From assembly GCF_000012945.1 (NCBI RefSeq), contig NC_007509.1, positions 1,116,001 to 1,180,000 of the forward strand: a stretch of 64,000 nucleotides of DNA. Reading direction: 5' to 3'. Position numbers and translations under genes: made by a program. Below are positions 33,766-42,877 of this stretch, piece by piece; position 1 is the stretch's first letter, and the number at the start of each line of letters is the position of its first letter. The notes below the pieces were generated by a model that had not been told where the DNA came from, made no database searches, and saw nothing but the letters and a program-made list of their open reading frames with translations. This DNA comes from Burkholderia lata (GTDB lineage Bacteria > Pseudomonadota > Gammaproteobacteria > Burkholderiales > Burkholderiaceae).

Positions 33766-35886
33766 TCAATGAAGGATCGTCGACAGCGGCTTGCCCGAGC
33801 CCGCGACCGACTGCAGTTCGGTTTCGGTCACGACGCGGTTCCACATCGCGACGTCGGAGAAGCTCTCCACGTTCGGCTTGACCGTCGTGCACGCGTTGAC
33901 CGTATAGCCGCCGCTGTAGTGGCTCGCCGGGTACCCGCACGCGAGCATGTGGTACTGGCCCGTGCCGTCCTCGTTCACGCCGAACGTCTTCGTGCCGAGG
34001 CCCGGCAACGCGGCCGCCGACACCGTGAGCGGCGTGCTCTGCTTCTGCTCGCCGAGCACCGGGTCGAACGTGTAGGCGGTCATCGTCTTGCCGACCGTGT
34101 CGATCACGAACGCCGCATACACCCACTGATTCGCGGTCACGCTCATCGTCTTCAGGTCGTTGCGGGTGGTGCCGTCGCCCGCGTTGTACTGGATGTTGCA
34201 GGTGCCCGACGGCGCGCCCGATGCCTGCGGGAACAGCCCGATCGCGAGGCCCGCGTTCTTGCCGCTCTGCCAGTTCTTGTTCGCGAACACCGGCGTGCCG
34301 AAACCGACCACATCGGTACACGGCGTCTTCAGCCACATGCCGATCGTGAACTGCGCCTGCGTCGCGATATCGGCGTTCTGCACGAGCTGGTAGCCGTCGT
34401 AGCCGTTCGTGTCGACGGTCTGCGTCGTCACCTGCAACGCCTGCCCGCCGAACGGATCGGCGGTCAGCGAGCCGCCGTTCGCGGCGGCCGAGAACGGGCC
34501 CATCGTGCTCGCGTTCAGCGCATCGACGGCCGGCAGCGCACCGAACGGATAGTACGACGCAAGACCGTTCTTCAGCGTCGTCGCGAGCGGCGGCGGCGGG
34601 GGCGGCGGCGGCACGTATGCGATCCGCGCGATATTGCCGAGCGGCGCACCGCCCGCCGTCACCACGTAGTCGAAGCTGTAGGTACCGGCCGCGGTCAGGC
34701 CGAGATTGCTGTCGGTATAGGTCGTCGTGCCGGCCGGCAGCGTCGCGATCTGCTGGCCCGCGCGGTACACCGCGATCGCGCCGCTCGCGGGCGCCACCCA
34801 CGTCAGCACGACGCTGTGGCCGTCGGTACTCGTCGCGCCGGCGAGTTGCGACACCGGTTGCGTGCCGATCAGTTCGCCGCCGTCCATTTCATACGCGGAC
34901 GGCGCGGGCAGCGCGCCGAGTTGCGCGAGCACGGTCGGCGCGACATCGGCGATGCTGGCACGCGTGTGCAGGTCGGCCAGCGATGCCGGCTGCGCGGCGC
35001 TGCCCAGCCGCCCGTTGTCGGCCTGGTTCATCGCGATGAAGGTCGTCGATTCGGACAGCAGCGGCAGGCCGTCGCTGCCGCCCGCCGCGTTCAGCCCGTG
35101 GCCGCCGGTCACGACGACCAGCCAGTTCTCCTTGTTGCGCTTCGCGGTTTCGGCGACGAGCGCGCCGACCGCCGCGTCGAGCTGCTGCAGCGTATTCGCG
35201 TACGCCGACGCACCGAGGCCGTAGTTCAGCGCCGCATCCTGCGCCGAGTGGTACTGCGCGACGACGAGCGAGTAACCCTGCTGGATCATCGTGGCGCCTT
35301 GCTGCGTGACGCAGCTGTCGACCGCCGCGCAGTTCGCCAGCGTGTCGAGGCTGCCCGCGTTGCGCCCGGCGGTCAGCAGCGACGCGAGCGCCGGCGACCC
35401 GACGGCCGCGCCGAGCAAGCCCGCGTTCGCGGTCTTCAGCGCGTCGAAGGTGGTGGGTGCCTGCAGCGCCTGGTTCGGTGCGTCGGACAGCACCTGGTGA
35501 CGGTTGGCCCACGCGCCGGTGAGCAGCGTGGCCCAGCTTGGCGTGTCGAGGTTCGGCTGCTGCGACGGCAGGCCGTTAACGCCGCCGCTGTAGGCGGGCG
35601 CGACGTGCAGCTTCGCGAGGTTCGGCAGCGTGCCGCCCGCGATACCGGCCTGCAGTGCCGCATAGGTGACGCCGTCGAGCTCGATCACGAGCGCGCGGTT
35701 CGCGACCTGCTGGCCCGGCGGGTTGCCGCCGTTGCCCTTGCCGTTATCGGTGCCGCCGGATCCGCCGGCCGCGTTCGCCGACGCGCCTGCCGCGCCGCCC
35801 GTGCCATCCATGTTGCCGCCGCATGCGCCGAGCGCGCTGACCAAGGTCAGCCCGCACAGCAGCCGCGCGAGTGTGGTCTTCCTCAT
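33766..35886 (-). CDS. Lipoprotein with phosphatase-fold domain and LamG-like domain
   Basis: A 706-residue lipoprotein (lipobox ALGAC, residue about 22, then a Gly-rich spacer). Residues about 60-330 look like an alkaline-phosphatase-superfamily domain: NRALVIELDGVTYAAL at the metal site, DTPSWATLLTGAW as nucleophile region, and VVVTGGHGLN near the second metal site. A short fibronectin-like segment, a run of eight prolines, and a concanavalin/LamG-like domain (ASYYPFGALPAVDALN; FTIGMWLKTP) follow. A surface-anchored phosphodiesterase with a glycan-binding module is inferred. It is the first gene of the PlcN operon and has GGGGGA before its ATG. Confidence 0.78.
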   Translation of the reverse strand: MRKTTLARLLCGLTLVSALGACGGNMDGTGGAAGASANAAGGSGGTDNGKGNGGNPPGQQVANRALVIELDGVTYAALQAGIAGGTLPNLAKLHVAPAYSGGVNGLPSQQPNLDTPSWATLLTGAWANRHQVLSDAPNQALQAPTTFDALKTANAGLLGAAVGSPALASLLTAGRNAGSLDTLANCAAVDSCVTQQGATMIQQGYSLVVAQYHSAQDAALNYGLGASAYANTLQQLDAAVGALVAETAKRNKENWLVVVTGGHGLNAAGGSDGLPLLSESTTFIAMNQADNGRLGSAAQPASLADLHTRASIADVAPTVLAQLGALPAPSAYEMDGGELIGTQPVSQLAGATSTDGHSVVLTWVAPASGAIAVYRAGQQIATLPAGTTTYTDSNLGLTAAGTYSFDYVVTAGGAPLGNIARIAYVPPPPPPPPLATTLKNGLASYYPFGALPAVDALNASTMGPFSAAANGGSLTADPFGGQALQVTTQTVDTNGYDGYQLVQNADIATQAQFTIGMWLKTPCTDVVGFGTPVFANKNWQSGKNAGLAIGLFPQASGAPSGTCNIQYNAGDGTTRNDLKTMSVTANQWVYAAFVIDTVGKTMTAYTFDPVLGEQKQSTPLTVSAAALPGLGTKTFGVNEDGTGQYHMLACGYPASHYSGGYTVNACTTVKPNVESFSDVAMWNRVVTETELQSVAGSGKPLSTILH

Positions 35887-36008
35887 GTTTCCCCCTGACT
35901 GGACTATCCGGACACGCCCGGAGATCTGCCCGGATTCTGCTCAGGGGATGCGATGCACGTATTTCGTTTTGCAGAAGCGCGCCGATACAGGTATCAGTTT
36001 TTTTGGGG

Positions 36009-36037
36009 AGAGCCGGCCACGTGGAACCGCCGGCTCT
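36009..36037. other. Stem-loop downstream of the beta-lactamase-family gene
   Basis: AGAGCCGGC (36009-36017) pairs perfectly with GCCGGCTCT (36029-36037). On the minus strand it is followed by A rather than T residues, so it is not a standard terminator, but its place 13 bases after the gene end suggests a 3'-end structure. Confidence 0.35.
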
Positions 36038-36049
36038 TCGGTGGAAACG

Positions 36050-37219
36050 TTACCGTCGGCCGTCGAGCGCCCCGAGGATCCCGTACGCGGCCTTCACGCG
36101 ATCCTCGTTCGGATAGCTGCGGTTCGCGAGCATCACGATCGCGATCCGTTTCGCGGGGACGAACGCGACATAGGTACTGAAGCCGTTGGTCGAGCCGGTC
36201 TTGTTGATCCACGTATCCGCGCTCGGCGCGAGCGGCGGCTTGATCGCGGTGGCCACTACCCCGTTACGCAGCATCTTCATCGAGTTGCCTTCGATCAGCG
36301 TCGGCAGCGCGACCGGATACGGATACTGCTCCCAGATCAGGTCCTGCGTCAGCGGCCCCGCGCGGAAATAGCCGGTGTGCGTGCGCTCGAGCGCGCGCTG
36401 CAGGCGCGGTGCGGTTTCGATCAGTCCCATGTTCGCCTGCACGAAGCGCAGCAGGTCGGCCGCCGTGGTCCGCACGCCGTACGCCGGCTGCCACAGCATG
36501 CCGCCCGTCATCCGGATCGGCTTGCCGTCCTGCGTATAGCCCTGTGCATAGTCGGCCTGGCGTGCTTCCGGCACGTTGATGTACGTGCGCGTCATCCCGA
36601 GCGCGGGAAAGAGCCGCTGCTCCATCAGCACCGCGAAATCCTTGTGCATCGCCTTCGCGGTGAGCCACCCGAGCATCCCGATCGCGACGTTCGAATACGT
36701 GCGATACGTGCCCGGCGCATACGCGGGCCGCCACGCATCGAGATAGCGGATCAGGCCCGCGTCGTCGCGAATGCTGTCCGGCACCTGCAGCGGCATGCCG
36801 CCCGGCGTGTGCGTGCCGAGATTGAGCAGCGTCACGACGCCGAACGGCTTGCCCTGCACCGCGGGCAGGTACTTGCCCGCCGGGTCGGCCAGCGACAGTT
36901 CGCCGCCCTCCTGCGCGTCGGCCGCGAGTGTCGCGGTCAGCGTCTTGCTGACGGAGCCGATTTCGAACAGCGTGTCGCCGTTGACGGGCTTGCCGGTTTG
37001 CGTCGACATCACGCCGTAGTCGAACACGTAGGGCTTGCCGTCGGCGACGATGCCGATCGCCATGCCGGGAATCGCGTACTGCTTCATCAGCGGCGCGATG
37101 TAGCGGGTGACGGTGTCGTGGAGGTCGTCCTGGGTGGCGGCGGCCGCGCGGCCGGCCGTGGCGGTGGCGCACGCGGCGACGAACAGGGTCGCGGCGAAGC
37201 GTGTCGCGTTGAATCGCAT
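36050..37219 (-). CDS. Class C beta-lactamase family protein
   Basis: A 389-residue periplasmic serine hydrolase with a signal peptide of about 28 residues. All three class C signatures are present: S89-V-S-K92, Y175-S-N177 and K340-T-G342. Length and order match AmpC-type cephalosporinases. The start at MRFNATRF agrees with the signal peptide. No ampR gene is divergent from it, so AmpR-type induction is not expected. Whether it hydrolyses beta-lactams or acts on another ester or peptide cannot be told from sequence. Confidence 0.9.
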   Translation of the reverse strand: MRFNATRFAATLFVAACATATAGRAAAATQDDLHDTVTRYIAPLMKQYAIPGMAIGIVADGKPYVFDYGVMSTQTGKPVNGDTLFEIGSVSKTLTATLAADAQEGGELSLADPAGKYLPAVQGKPFGVVTLLNLGTHTPGGMPLQVPDSIRDDAGLIRYLDAWRPAYAPGTYRTYSNVAIGMLGWLTAKAMHKDFAVLMEQRLFPALGMTRTYINVPEARQADYAQGYTQDGKPIRMTGGMLWQPAYGVRTTAADLLRFVQANMGLIETAPRLQRALERTHTGYFRAGPLTQDLIWEQYPYPVALPTLIEGNSMKMLRNGVVATAIKPPLAPSADTWINKTGSTNGFSTYVAFVPAKRIAIVMLANRSYPNEDRVKAAYGILGALDGRR

Positions 37220-37551
37220 GGTTGCGGTTCCTTTGATTTCTGATGGTTGCGTGGACAACGGATCCGGCCGCGCCACGCGGAAATCGCAGTGGCCGGCCTG
37301 CCGAAGCAGGACTATCCCCTGCCTGCCCGCCGCCAACAATCGACGATATGTTGCGCGAGCCGAAAGAAAAACTTATGAGATAAGCGAAGCCTTGATTCGC
37401 CGTGAGGCCATTCCCTGGCCATTCGTTGTTTGGCTTGAAAAACCTGTCGGTTTTAACAGCGTGCAATCCGGCGGCCGAATCGCACCGCATCGAAAATCGG
37501 TGAAAAAGAGATAAGTCTTGTCAGATCCGCATACGCGGGCACACCGCGTGA

Positions 37552-37581
37552 TTGATTCACCGGCGCGGATCGCAGTAGACT
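37552..37581 (+). promoter_or_regulatory. Predicted promoter of the PcfJ-like operon
   Basis: TTGATT (37552-37557) and TAGACT (37576-37581) are 18 bases apart, giving a start near 37588, just before the mini-ORF. The rest of the 612-base gap (37220-37831) shows no other gene and must also hold the promoter of the divergent beta-lactamase gene. Confidence 0.45.
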
Positions 37582-37619
37582 CGCGAAAGCAAAAAATAAG
37601 ATCCATCCTGAGAGAAACA

Positions 37620-37679
37620 ATGAATCGCCATTCGCTGATCGCCCGCTCCCGCGTCATTGGCTGCTGCCCGGTCGCGTGA
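37620..37679 (+). CDS. Candidate 19-residue leader peptide with Cys-Cys
   Basis: A short frame MNRHSLIARSRVIGCCPVA with GAGAG about 6 bases before its ATG. Two adjacent TGC codons stand four codons before the stop. Placed between a predicted promoter and the first gene of a three-gene operon 152 bases downstream, it looks like a regulatory leader in which ribosome stalling at cysteine codons could control the operon. The GC-rich spacer after it could fold, but no classical terminator is seen. Coding is inferred from position and ribosome site only. Confidence 0.45.
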   Translation: MNRHSLIARSRVIGCCPVA

Positions 37680-37831
37680 TTTTCACGCATCGACCGCCCC
37701 GCAGCGCGAACACGCCACGCCGCCGCGCTCCGCTCGCGCGCCCGTTCGCTGCTTCGCCCGCCAGCCGAAAGAACCGCCAGGGTCCCGCGCGCATCGCCTG
37801 CGCACGCCCTGCCTGACCGGAGAGTAACCCC

Positions 37832-39124
37832 GTGACCGAAACCGTGGCCGCGCCCGCCTATCGGCCGCGCGATGTCGTCAATGCGCCCGACATCAAGGCG
37901 GCCATCGCACGCCGCAGCGCCGAGCGCGGCGATCCGGCCGACATCTGCGCGTGGCTCGGCAACCATTTCTTCCGCTGGGTCGTCGGCGCATTCGAGCAGG
38001 CGCAGCCGCTCGATTCGCTTGCCGAGTACCGCGCACTCGCCGGCGCCGACCGGCCGGCGCCCGACTGGCTCGTGCGCCGGTTCCGCCCGCAACCGGCCGC
38101 CGGCACGGCGGCCGAGCCGGTGCCACTGCCGGCCGACGAGCCGAAGCCGCTCTACTTCATCGATCCCGAGCACATGCTGCTGACCGACCGCGAGCGCGTG
38201 CTGGTCGAATTCCTGCGCTCGCGCGCCGGCACGCGGCTCGCGCAGAAGCTGCAGCGCATCACGTGCACGATGGCGCTCGACATGTGGGAGCGCGAGCACC
38301 AGCGGATGCAGGCACGCCGCGACAAGGGCTGGGTGCCGAGCAGCGGCCTCGCGCTGCGCGAGGTGCTGCGCACGCCGAACGGGATCGTGTTCGAATTCGC
38401 CGGCGATCATGCGGCGCTGCGCGAGGAACTCGCCTACGAGTCGTACTACATGCAGCACTGCCTCGGCCAGTTCGCCGATCGCCGCCGGCTGCGCGGCGGC
38501 TACGGCGAACAGTACGCGCAAGCCGCACAGGAGGGCCGGCTGCGCCTGTTCACGCTGCGCGGTGCGGGCAACCAGCCGCACGTGACGATCAGCCTGCAGG
38601 TAACCGGCAACGGCCTGCGCATCGACCAGATCAAGGGCAAGCAGAACCGCCATCCGGTGCGCCGCTACGCCGACGACGTCCGCCAGTTCCTGCGTGCGCT
38701 CGCGCCGCGCGGCGAACGTCATCCCGATTGCGAAGGCATGGGGCTCGTGTTCGAGCCGGAGACGACCGGCGCGGCGGTCGGCGAATGGACCTTCGTCACC
38801 GACGTTCGCTCGCCCGACCATCTGCTGAGCGTGATGAGCGAGAACTTCCACCTGATCGAGCATTTCCCGCAGCCGCCGGCCGTGCTGCAATGGCTGCTGC
38901 TGCGCAACGCGCCCTATGCGCTCGGCCAGCTCCGGCAGATCGATCCGGCCGTTGCAGCGGCCGCTCGCCATGCGTTGCCGGCCGACGCGCTGCCAGCCGG
39001 GCGCGAGCCGGACGCGCCGCCGGCCAATACGGCAACCTTCGCGATCGAAGGTATTCCAATCGATCCCGCGCTGTGCGCCGCGCTCGTGTTTCCCGCAACG
39101 GCGGACGGGAGCCCGTCATGCTGA
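37832..39124 (+). CDS. PcfJ-like protein
   Basis: A 430-residue protein of unknown biochemical role. Residues about 185-295 match the PcfJ-like domain: YESYYMQHCLGQFADR with the conserved His-Cys pair, a strand with RLRLFTLRG, then ISLQV and IDQIKGKQNRHPVRRYADD. PcfJ-like proteins are known from conjugative elements and many chromosomes, with no settled function. The N-terminal 180 residues are unassigned. The start is GTG with GGAGAG upstream. The stop overlaps the next ATG (ATGCTGA), so translation is coupled. No conjugation genes are nearby. Confidence 0.75.
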   Translation: MTETVAAPAYRPRDVVNAPDIKAAIARRSAERGDPADICAWLGNHFFRWVVGAFEQAQPLDSLAEYRALAGADRPAPDWLVRRFRPQPAAGTAAEPVPLPADEPKPLYFIDPEHMLLTDRERVLVEFLRSRAGTRLAQKLQRITCTMALDMWEREHQRMQARRDKGWVPSSGLALREVLRTPNGIVFEFAGDHAALREELAYESYYMQHCLGQFADRRRLRGGYGEQYAQAAQEGRLRLFTLRGAGNQPHVTISLQVTGNGLRIDQIKGKQNRHPVRRYADDVRQFLRALAPRGERHPDCEGMGLVFEPETTGAAVGEWTFVTDVRSPDHLLSVMSENFHLIEHFPQPPAVLQWLLLRNAPYALGQLRQIDPAVAAAARHALPADALPAGREPDAPPANTATFAIEGIPIDPALCAALVFPATADGSPSC

Positions 39125-39900
39125 AACTGCTGATCGGTCTCGCCGTGCTGTGGCTCGTGCGGTACCTGTGGCGCTCGTTCCGTATCGCCCGGCGGATGGT
39201 GCGCGAAGTCGACGCCGACCAGGCCGCGGGCGCCGACGCCGCGGTCACGGTCCGGCAGACCGCGGCCGTCAAGCTCGCCCATACGCTCGCCGACCAGGCG
39301 CCGCCGAACCGCCGCCGCTGGTCGCTTGCACTCGCCGACATCCTGCTGATCCGCAACGGGCTGCGCTGCGATTGCGACGACCTCGTGTACACGCTGCCCG
39401 ACGCGCAGCGCGACAAGCTCGCCGCCCAGTTGCGACGCGAACTCGACCTGCCGGCCGACCTGCCCGAGTGGCAGATCGTGCAGCGCGTGCCGGCCATCCT
39501 TGCCGGCTGGATACGCGGCGTCGGCCGCTCGCACGAAGGCTTCTACGAACAGCTTGCCGCTGAAGGCCGCGTGCGCGACGCGCTGGCGTTCGATTGCGCG
39601 CGCACCGCGTTTCTCGTGCGCTGCATCGCGCTGCTCGGCTGGGCGTCCGAACAGCATGCGTGGGTCGTGCTGCTGCTCAATGCCCAGCGCGCGCAGGACA
39701 GCTTCGACAGCTGGGAAGACTTCGGGCTCGCGTATGCACGCGCGCGCCAGCACTGGCTGCGCGGCAGCGGCCAGGACGGCCCCGCGTCGTCACGCGCCAC
39801 GCAGGAAGTGCGCGAGCACCTGCGCGATCCGTCCGGAAACTGGCTTTCGCTGCCGTGGAAGCGCTACCGCATCTTCGATCCCCAACCCGTTTCGTCATGA
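39118..39900 (+). CDS. DUF1266-like membrane-anchored protein
   Basis: A 260-residue protein beginning with a single hydrophobic segment (MLKLLIGLAVLWLVRYLW). Its C-terminal half has the DUF1266 pattern: FDCARTAFLVRCIALLGWASEQHAW, then DSFDSWEDFGLAYARARQHWL. DUF1266 proteins such as E. coli YbeU/YbeR are uncharacterised. The gene starts inside the end of the PcfJ-like gene and its stop overlaps the next start (ATGA). A membrane-tethered cytoplasmic protein working with its two neighbours is inferred. Confidence 0.75.
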   Translation: MLKLLIGLAVLWLVRYLWRSFRIARRMVREVDADQAAGADAAVTVRQTAAVKLAHTLADQAPPNRRRWSLALADILLIRNGLRCDCDDLVYTLPDAQRDKLAAQLRRELDLPADLPEWQIVQRVPAILAGWIRGVGRSHEGFYEQLAAEGRVRDALAFDCARTAFLVRCIALLGWASEQHAWVVLLLNAQRAQDSFDSWEDFGLAYARARQHWLRGSGQDGPASSRATQEVREHLRDPSGNWLSLPWKRYRIFDPQPVSS

Positions 39901-41903
39901 CCGCCGACACCGACATGTCCTCCGTTCCCGCCGACCTGATTCCCCCCGCGAAATCCCGCTGGTTCATCTGCGACGTCGACGCGCTGCTGCGCGCAGGCGA
40001 GTTCGCCGCGCTCGACACGCAGCTCGATGCCGCGCTCGCGGCCAGCTTCACCGACCGCACCGCCGAAGCGCTGTACGTCGACGCATTGCCGGCCGACGTG
40101 CAGCCGTGCATCGAAGCCGGCGCCGAAGGCCTCGCGCGCCTGCGCGCATGGCAGGCCGCGAATCCGCGCTCCGCACACGCGTGGCTGTGCGAAGCGCATT
40201 ACTGGCACCACTGGGCGTACGAGTATCGCGGCGGTGGCTGGGCCGAGACGGTGACCGAAGCCGGCTGGATCGGCGCGCATGCGTGCGCGACGCTGACGAT
40301 CGTCGCCGCGCTGCGCGCGCTGGTGCTCGCACCGACGATGTGGAGCGCGCCGAAGGTGATCTTCACGAGCGTGTCGTCGTTCGGCGAGCCCGAGTGGCTC
40401 ACGCAGCTCGTGCGCGAGCGCCGCTGGCCCGTCACCGAACTGCACCTGAACATCGGCGCCGAAGACGAAGCCACGCGCGCCGAACTGCAGCGCATGCTCG
40501 CGCGCTCGGGATTGAATCCCGACGTGCCGGTCGCCTGCCCGGCGGAATTTCCCGACGCGCTGCCCGGCCCCGTCCAGGGCAAGAAGCTGCGCAAGGAAAA
40601 GTGGTACTGGATGGAGGCAACGCTGCACATCCACCCGCACCAGTACTTCTCGATGCGCACGTTCATCTGGTACATGCAGCCGCGCTGGGGCGGCTCGCAC
40701 GACCACGTCCGCGCGTTCGTCGATTCCGACGCGTGTGCGCACCTCGACGCGGTCGAGAAGGACCGGCTGCTGCACGAGATCTGGCGCGACGAGTACTACG
40801 GCGAGACGCTGGAGCCGAACGACGACTCCGAGGACGCGCGGCGTGCAATGGCCGTCACGCTGGCGCGGGCCGAAGCGGCACTGCATCCCTACCATCGCTG
40901 GGAAACGCTGTACTGGCTGGCCCACGCGCACTACATGCGCGATGAATTCGCACAGGGTTACGCACGCCTGCAGGAAGCCGAGCGCAACGAGCCGATCAAC
41001 GACAACGCCGCGATGGCGGTCGCGATACGGCTGATGCTCGACACCGATCCGCAAGGCACGTGGTTCACCCGCGCGATCGAACGGGCATCCGACGCACGCG
41101 CGTGTACGGCGGCGATGATCCTGCGCGGTTACGGGCATCGCGCCGGCGCATTCGGCTTCGCCCGCGACGACGCGCGCGGCGTGGCCTGGCTGGACGCCGC
41201 GCGCGTCAGCGATCCCGGCTCGCTCGCATGGAACCAGGTGGCGTACGCGCTGTGCAGCGGACATCGGCGCAGTGAGGAATCGTTCGCGATCTGCCAGCTC
41301 GGCTACGAGGCCGGCGGCGATTCGTGCGAGTACCTGCTCGGGCGTTTCTACGAGGAGGGCATGCACGTCGAGGTCGATCTGTACAAGGCTGCGCACTACT
41401 ACCGCCTGGCGATGGACGACGACGGCAACATGGGCGCCTACAAGCTCAGCTACGTGTATCACCACATCGCGCAAGCCAGCAAGGACGAAGCCGAACGCCA
41501 GCGCATGAAGATCGAGGCTGTCGAGGCGGCGCGCAAGGCGCACGAGATGGGGCACTCCGACGGCCTCGAATGCCTGCTGATGTTCATCGGCGATCTCGAC
41601 GACATCCCGTCCCGCCATCGCTATATCGACGAACTGCGCCGGCACGCCGAAGGCGGTCATCCTGCGGCAATGGCCGCGCTGTCGGGCTTCCTCTGCGACG
41701 GTCGCGACAAGTCGCTCTACAACTACCGCGAAAGCGTGCGCTGGATCATGGGCGCACAGGCCGTCGCGCCCGACGACGAATACGTGGTCAACATGACGCG
41801 CTCGCACCACGAGGACGGCATGCTCGGCAAGCTGCTGTACAAGCTGCATCGCAAGCAGATCAAGGCGCACGAGATTCCCGGCGCCGACAACGCGATGGTG
41901 TGA
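39897..41903 (+). CDS. DUF4034-like protein with Sel1/TPR-type repeats
   Basis: A 668-residue protein without signal peptide. The first 330 residues resemble the DUF4034 domain (FAALDTQLDAALAASFTD; RSAHAWLCEAHYWHHWAYEYRG; YFSMRTFIWYMQPRWGGSHD). The rest contains helical TPR/Sel1-like repeats (YEAGGDSCEYLLGRFYEEGM; YKAAHYYRLAMDDDGNMGAY). These domains usually make protein contacts. The start is the ATG in the ATGA overlap with the DUF1266 gene; an ATG six codons later is an alternative. It is the last of the three coupled genes. Confidence 0.75.
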   Translation: MTADTDMSSVPADLIPPAKSRWFICDVDALLRAGEFAALDTQLDAALAASFTDRTAEALYVDALPADVQPCIEAGAEGLARLRAWQAANPRSAHAWLCEAHYWHHWAYEYRGGGWAETVTEAGWIGAHACATLTIVAALRALVLAPTMWSAPKVIFTSVSSFGEPEWLTQLVRERRWPVTELHLNIGAEDEATRAELQRMLARSGLNPDVPVACPAEFPDALPGPVQGKKLRKEKWYWMEATLHIHPHQYFSMRTFIWYMQPRWGGSHDHVRAFVDSDACAHLDAVEKDRLLHEIWRDEYYGETLEPNDDSEDARRAMAVTLARAEAALHPYHRWETLYWLAHAHYMRDEFAQGYARLQEAERNEPINDNAAMAVAIRLMLDTDPQGTWFTRAIERASDARACTAAMILRGYGHRAGAFGFARDDARGVAWLDAARVSDPGSLAWNQVAYALCSGHRRSEESFAICQLGYEAGGDSCEYLLGRFYEEGMHVEVDLYKAAHYYRLAMDDDGNMGAYKLSYVYHHIAQASKDEAERQRMKIEAVEAARKAHEMGHSDGLECLLMFIGDLDDIPSRHRYIDELRRHAEGGHPAAMAALSGFLCDGRDKSLYNYRESVRWIMGAQAVAPDDEYVVNMTRSHHEDGMLGKLLYKLHRKQIKAHEIPGADNAMV

Positions 41904-41994
41904 GCCCCCGGGCGGTGAATGCGCGCGCCCGCGGCCGGGCCGCGCGGGCCGTCCGAATCCCGACCGGAAAATCAGCCTGTGGTCGTCCCGCGTA

Positions 41995-42807
41995 TTACCC
42001 GGGCAGCCGCTCGAGAAACCCCAGCATCGCCGCGTTGAACCGCTCAGGCCGCTGCAGCGGCGCGAAATGGCTCACGCCGGGCAGCGTCGTCAGCGTCGCG
42101 CCCGGAATCGTGCGCGCCAGGTACGCCGCGTGCTCGGGCCGGATGAATTCGTCGTGCTCGCCCAGCACGATCGTGACCGGCACGGCAATCGCCGCGAGAT
42201 CCTGCGCGCGGTAATCCGGTTGCGTGCGCATCATTTCGCTGACCGCCGCGACGAAGGCGTCGAACTGGTCCGGCGTCGCGGACAGTGCTGCGTAGTCCTT
42301 GCGGTGCCGCGCGAAGCAGCGGTCGAGCAGCGGGCCCGGCACGATCTCCTTCGTACCGCTCGGGTCCATGTTGCACGCGAAGAAGAACACGCCGGCCGCC
42401 CGTTCCGGCGCGCGATCGGCCAGCACGAGCGCGATGCACGCGCCGTCGCTCCAGCCGACGAAGCGCGCACGATCGACGTGCAACGCGTCGAGCACCGCGA
42501 GCACGTCCGAGGCCATGCGTTCGTAGGAATAGGGTTGGTCGTCGCGCGTGCTGCGGCCGTGGCCGCGGCTGTCGATCACGATCGCGCGGTAGCCGGCCGC
42601 GAGCAGCGCCGGCACCTGGTTGCCCCAGTTACCGCTGTGGCCGAGGCCGCCATGCAGCAGCACGACCGCCGGGCCGTGGCCGAACGACGCGTGCCAGATG
42701 CGCGCGCCGTCGTGTTCCAGCCATCGTTGCTCGTCGGCCGCCGGCAGCGGCGTGCCGCCTTGCGACTCGAAGCGGGCGAGATCGTCGTCGTTGAGTTCCG
42801 CATTCAT
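41995..42807 (-). CDS. Alpha/beta hydrolase
   Basis: A 270-residue alpha/beta-hydrolase-fold enzyme. The oxyanion motif HGG lies at 52-54, the nucleophile elbow GWSDG has Ser120, and Asp219 (GEHDEF) and His247 (GVSHFAP) complete the triad. The cap is short. AAAGGA precedes the start. Esterase or C-C hydrolase activity is possible; the substrate is unknown. It converges with the DUF4034 operon and stands alone. Confidence 0.88.
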   Translation of the reverse strand: MNAELNDDDLARFESQGGTPLPAADEQRWLEHDGARIWHASFGHGPAVVLLHGGLGHSGNWGNQVPALLAAGYRAIVIDSRGHGRSTRDDQPYSYERMASDVLAVLDALHVDRARFVGWSDGACIALVLADRAPERAAGVFFFACNMDPSGTKEIVPGPLLDRCFARHRKDYAALSATPDQFDAFVAAVSEMMRTQPDYRAQDLAAIAVPVTIVLGEHDEFIRPEHAAYLARTIPGATLTTLPGVSHFAPLQRPERFNAAMLGFLERLPG

Positions 42808-42877
42808 CGTTCAGCCGTCCTTTCGAGGGAGACAGGCTTACGATTGTAATGCGTACGGCCGACGCGGCCGTAACGGG

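Noticed and set aside
36050..37219. AmpR-regulated ampC locus
   Set aside because: No LysR-type gene is divergent from it; the opposite side holds the PcfJ-like operon.
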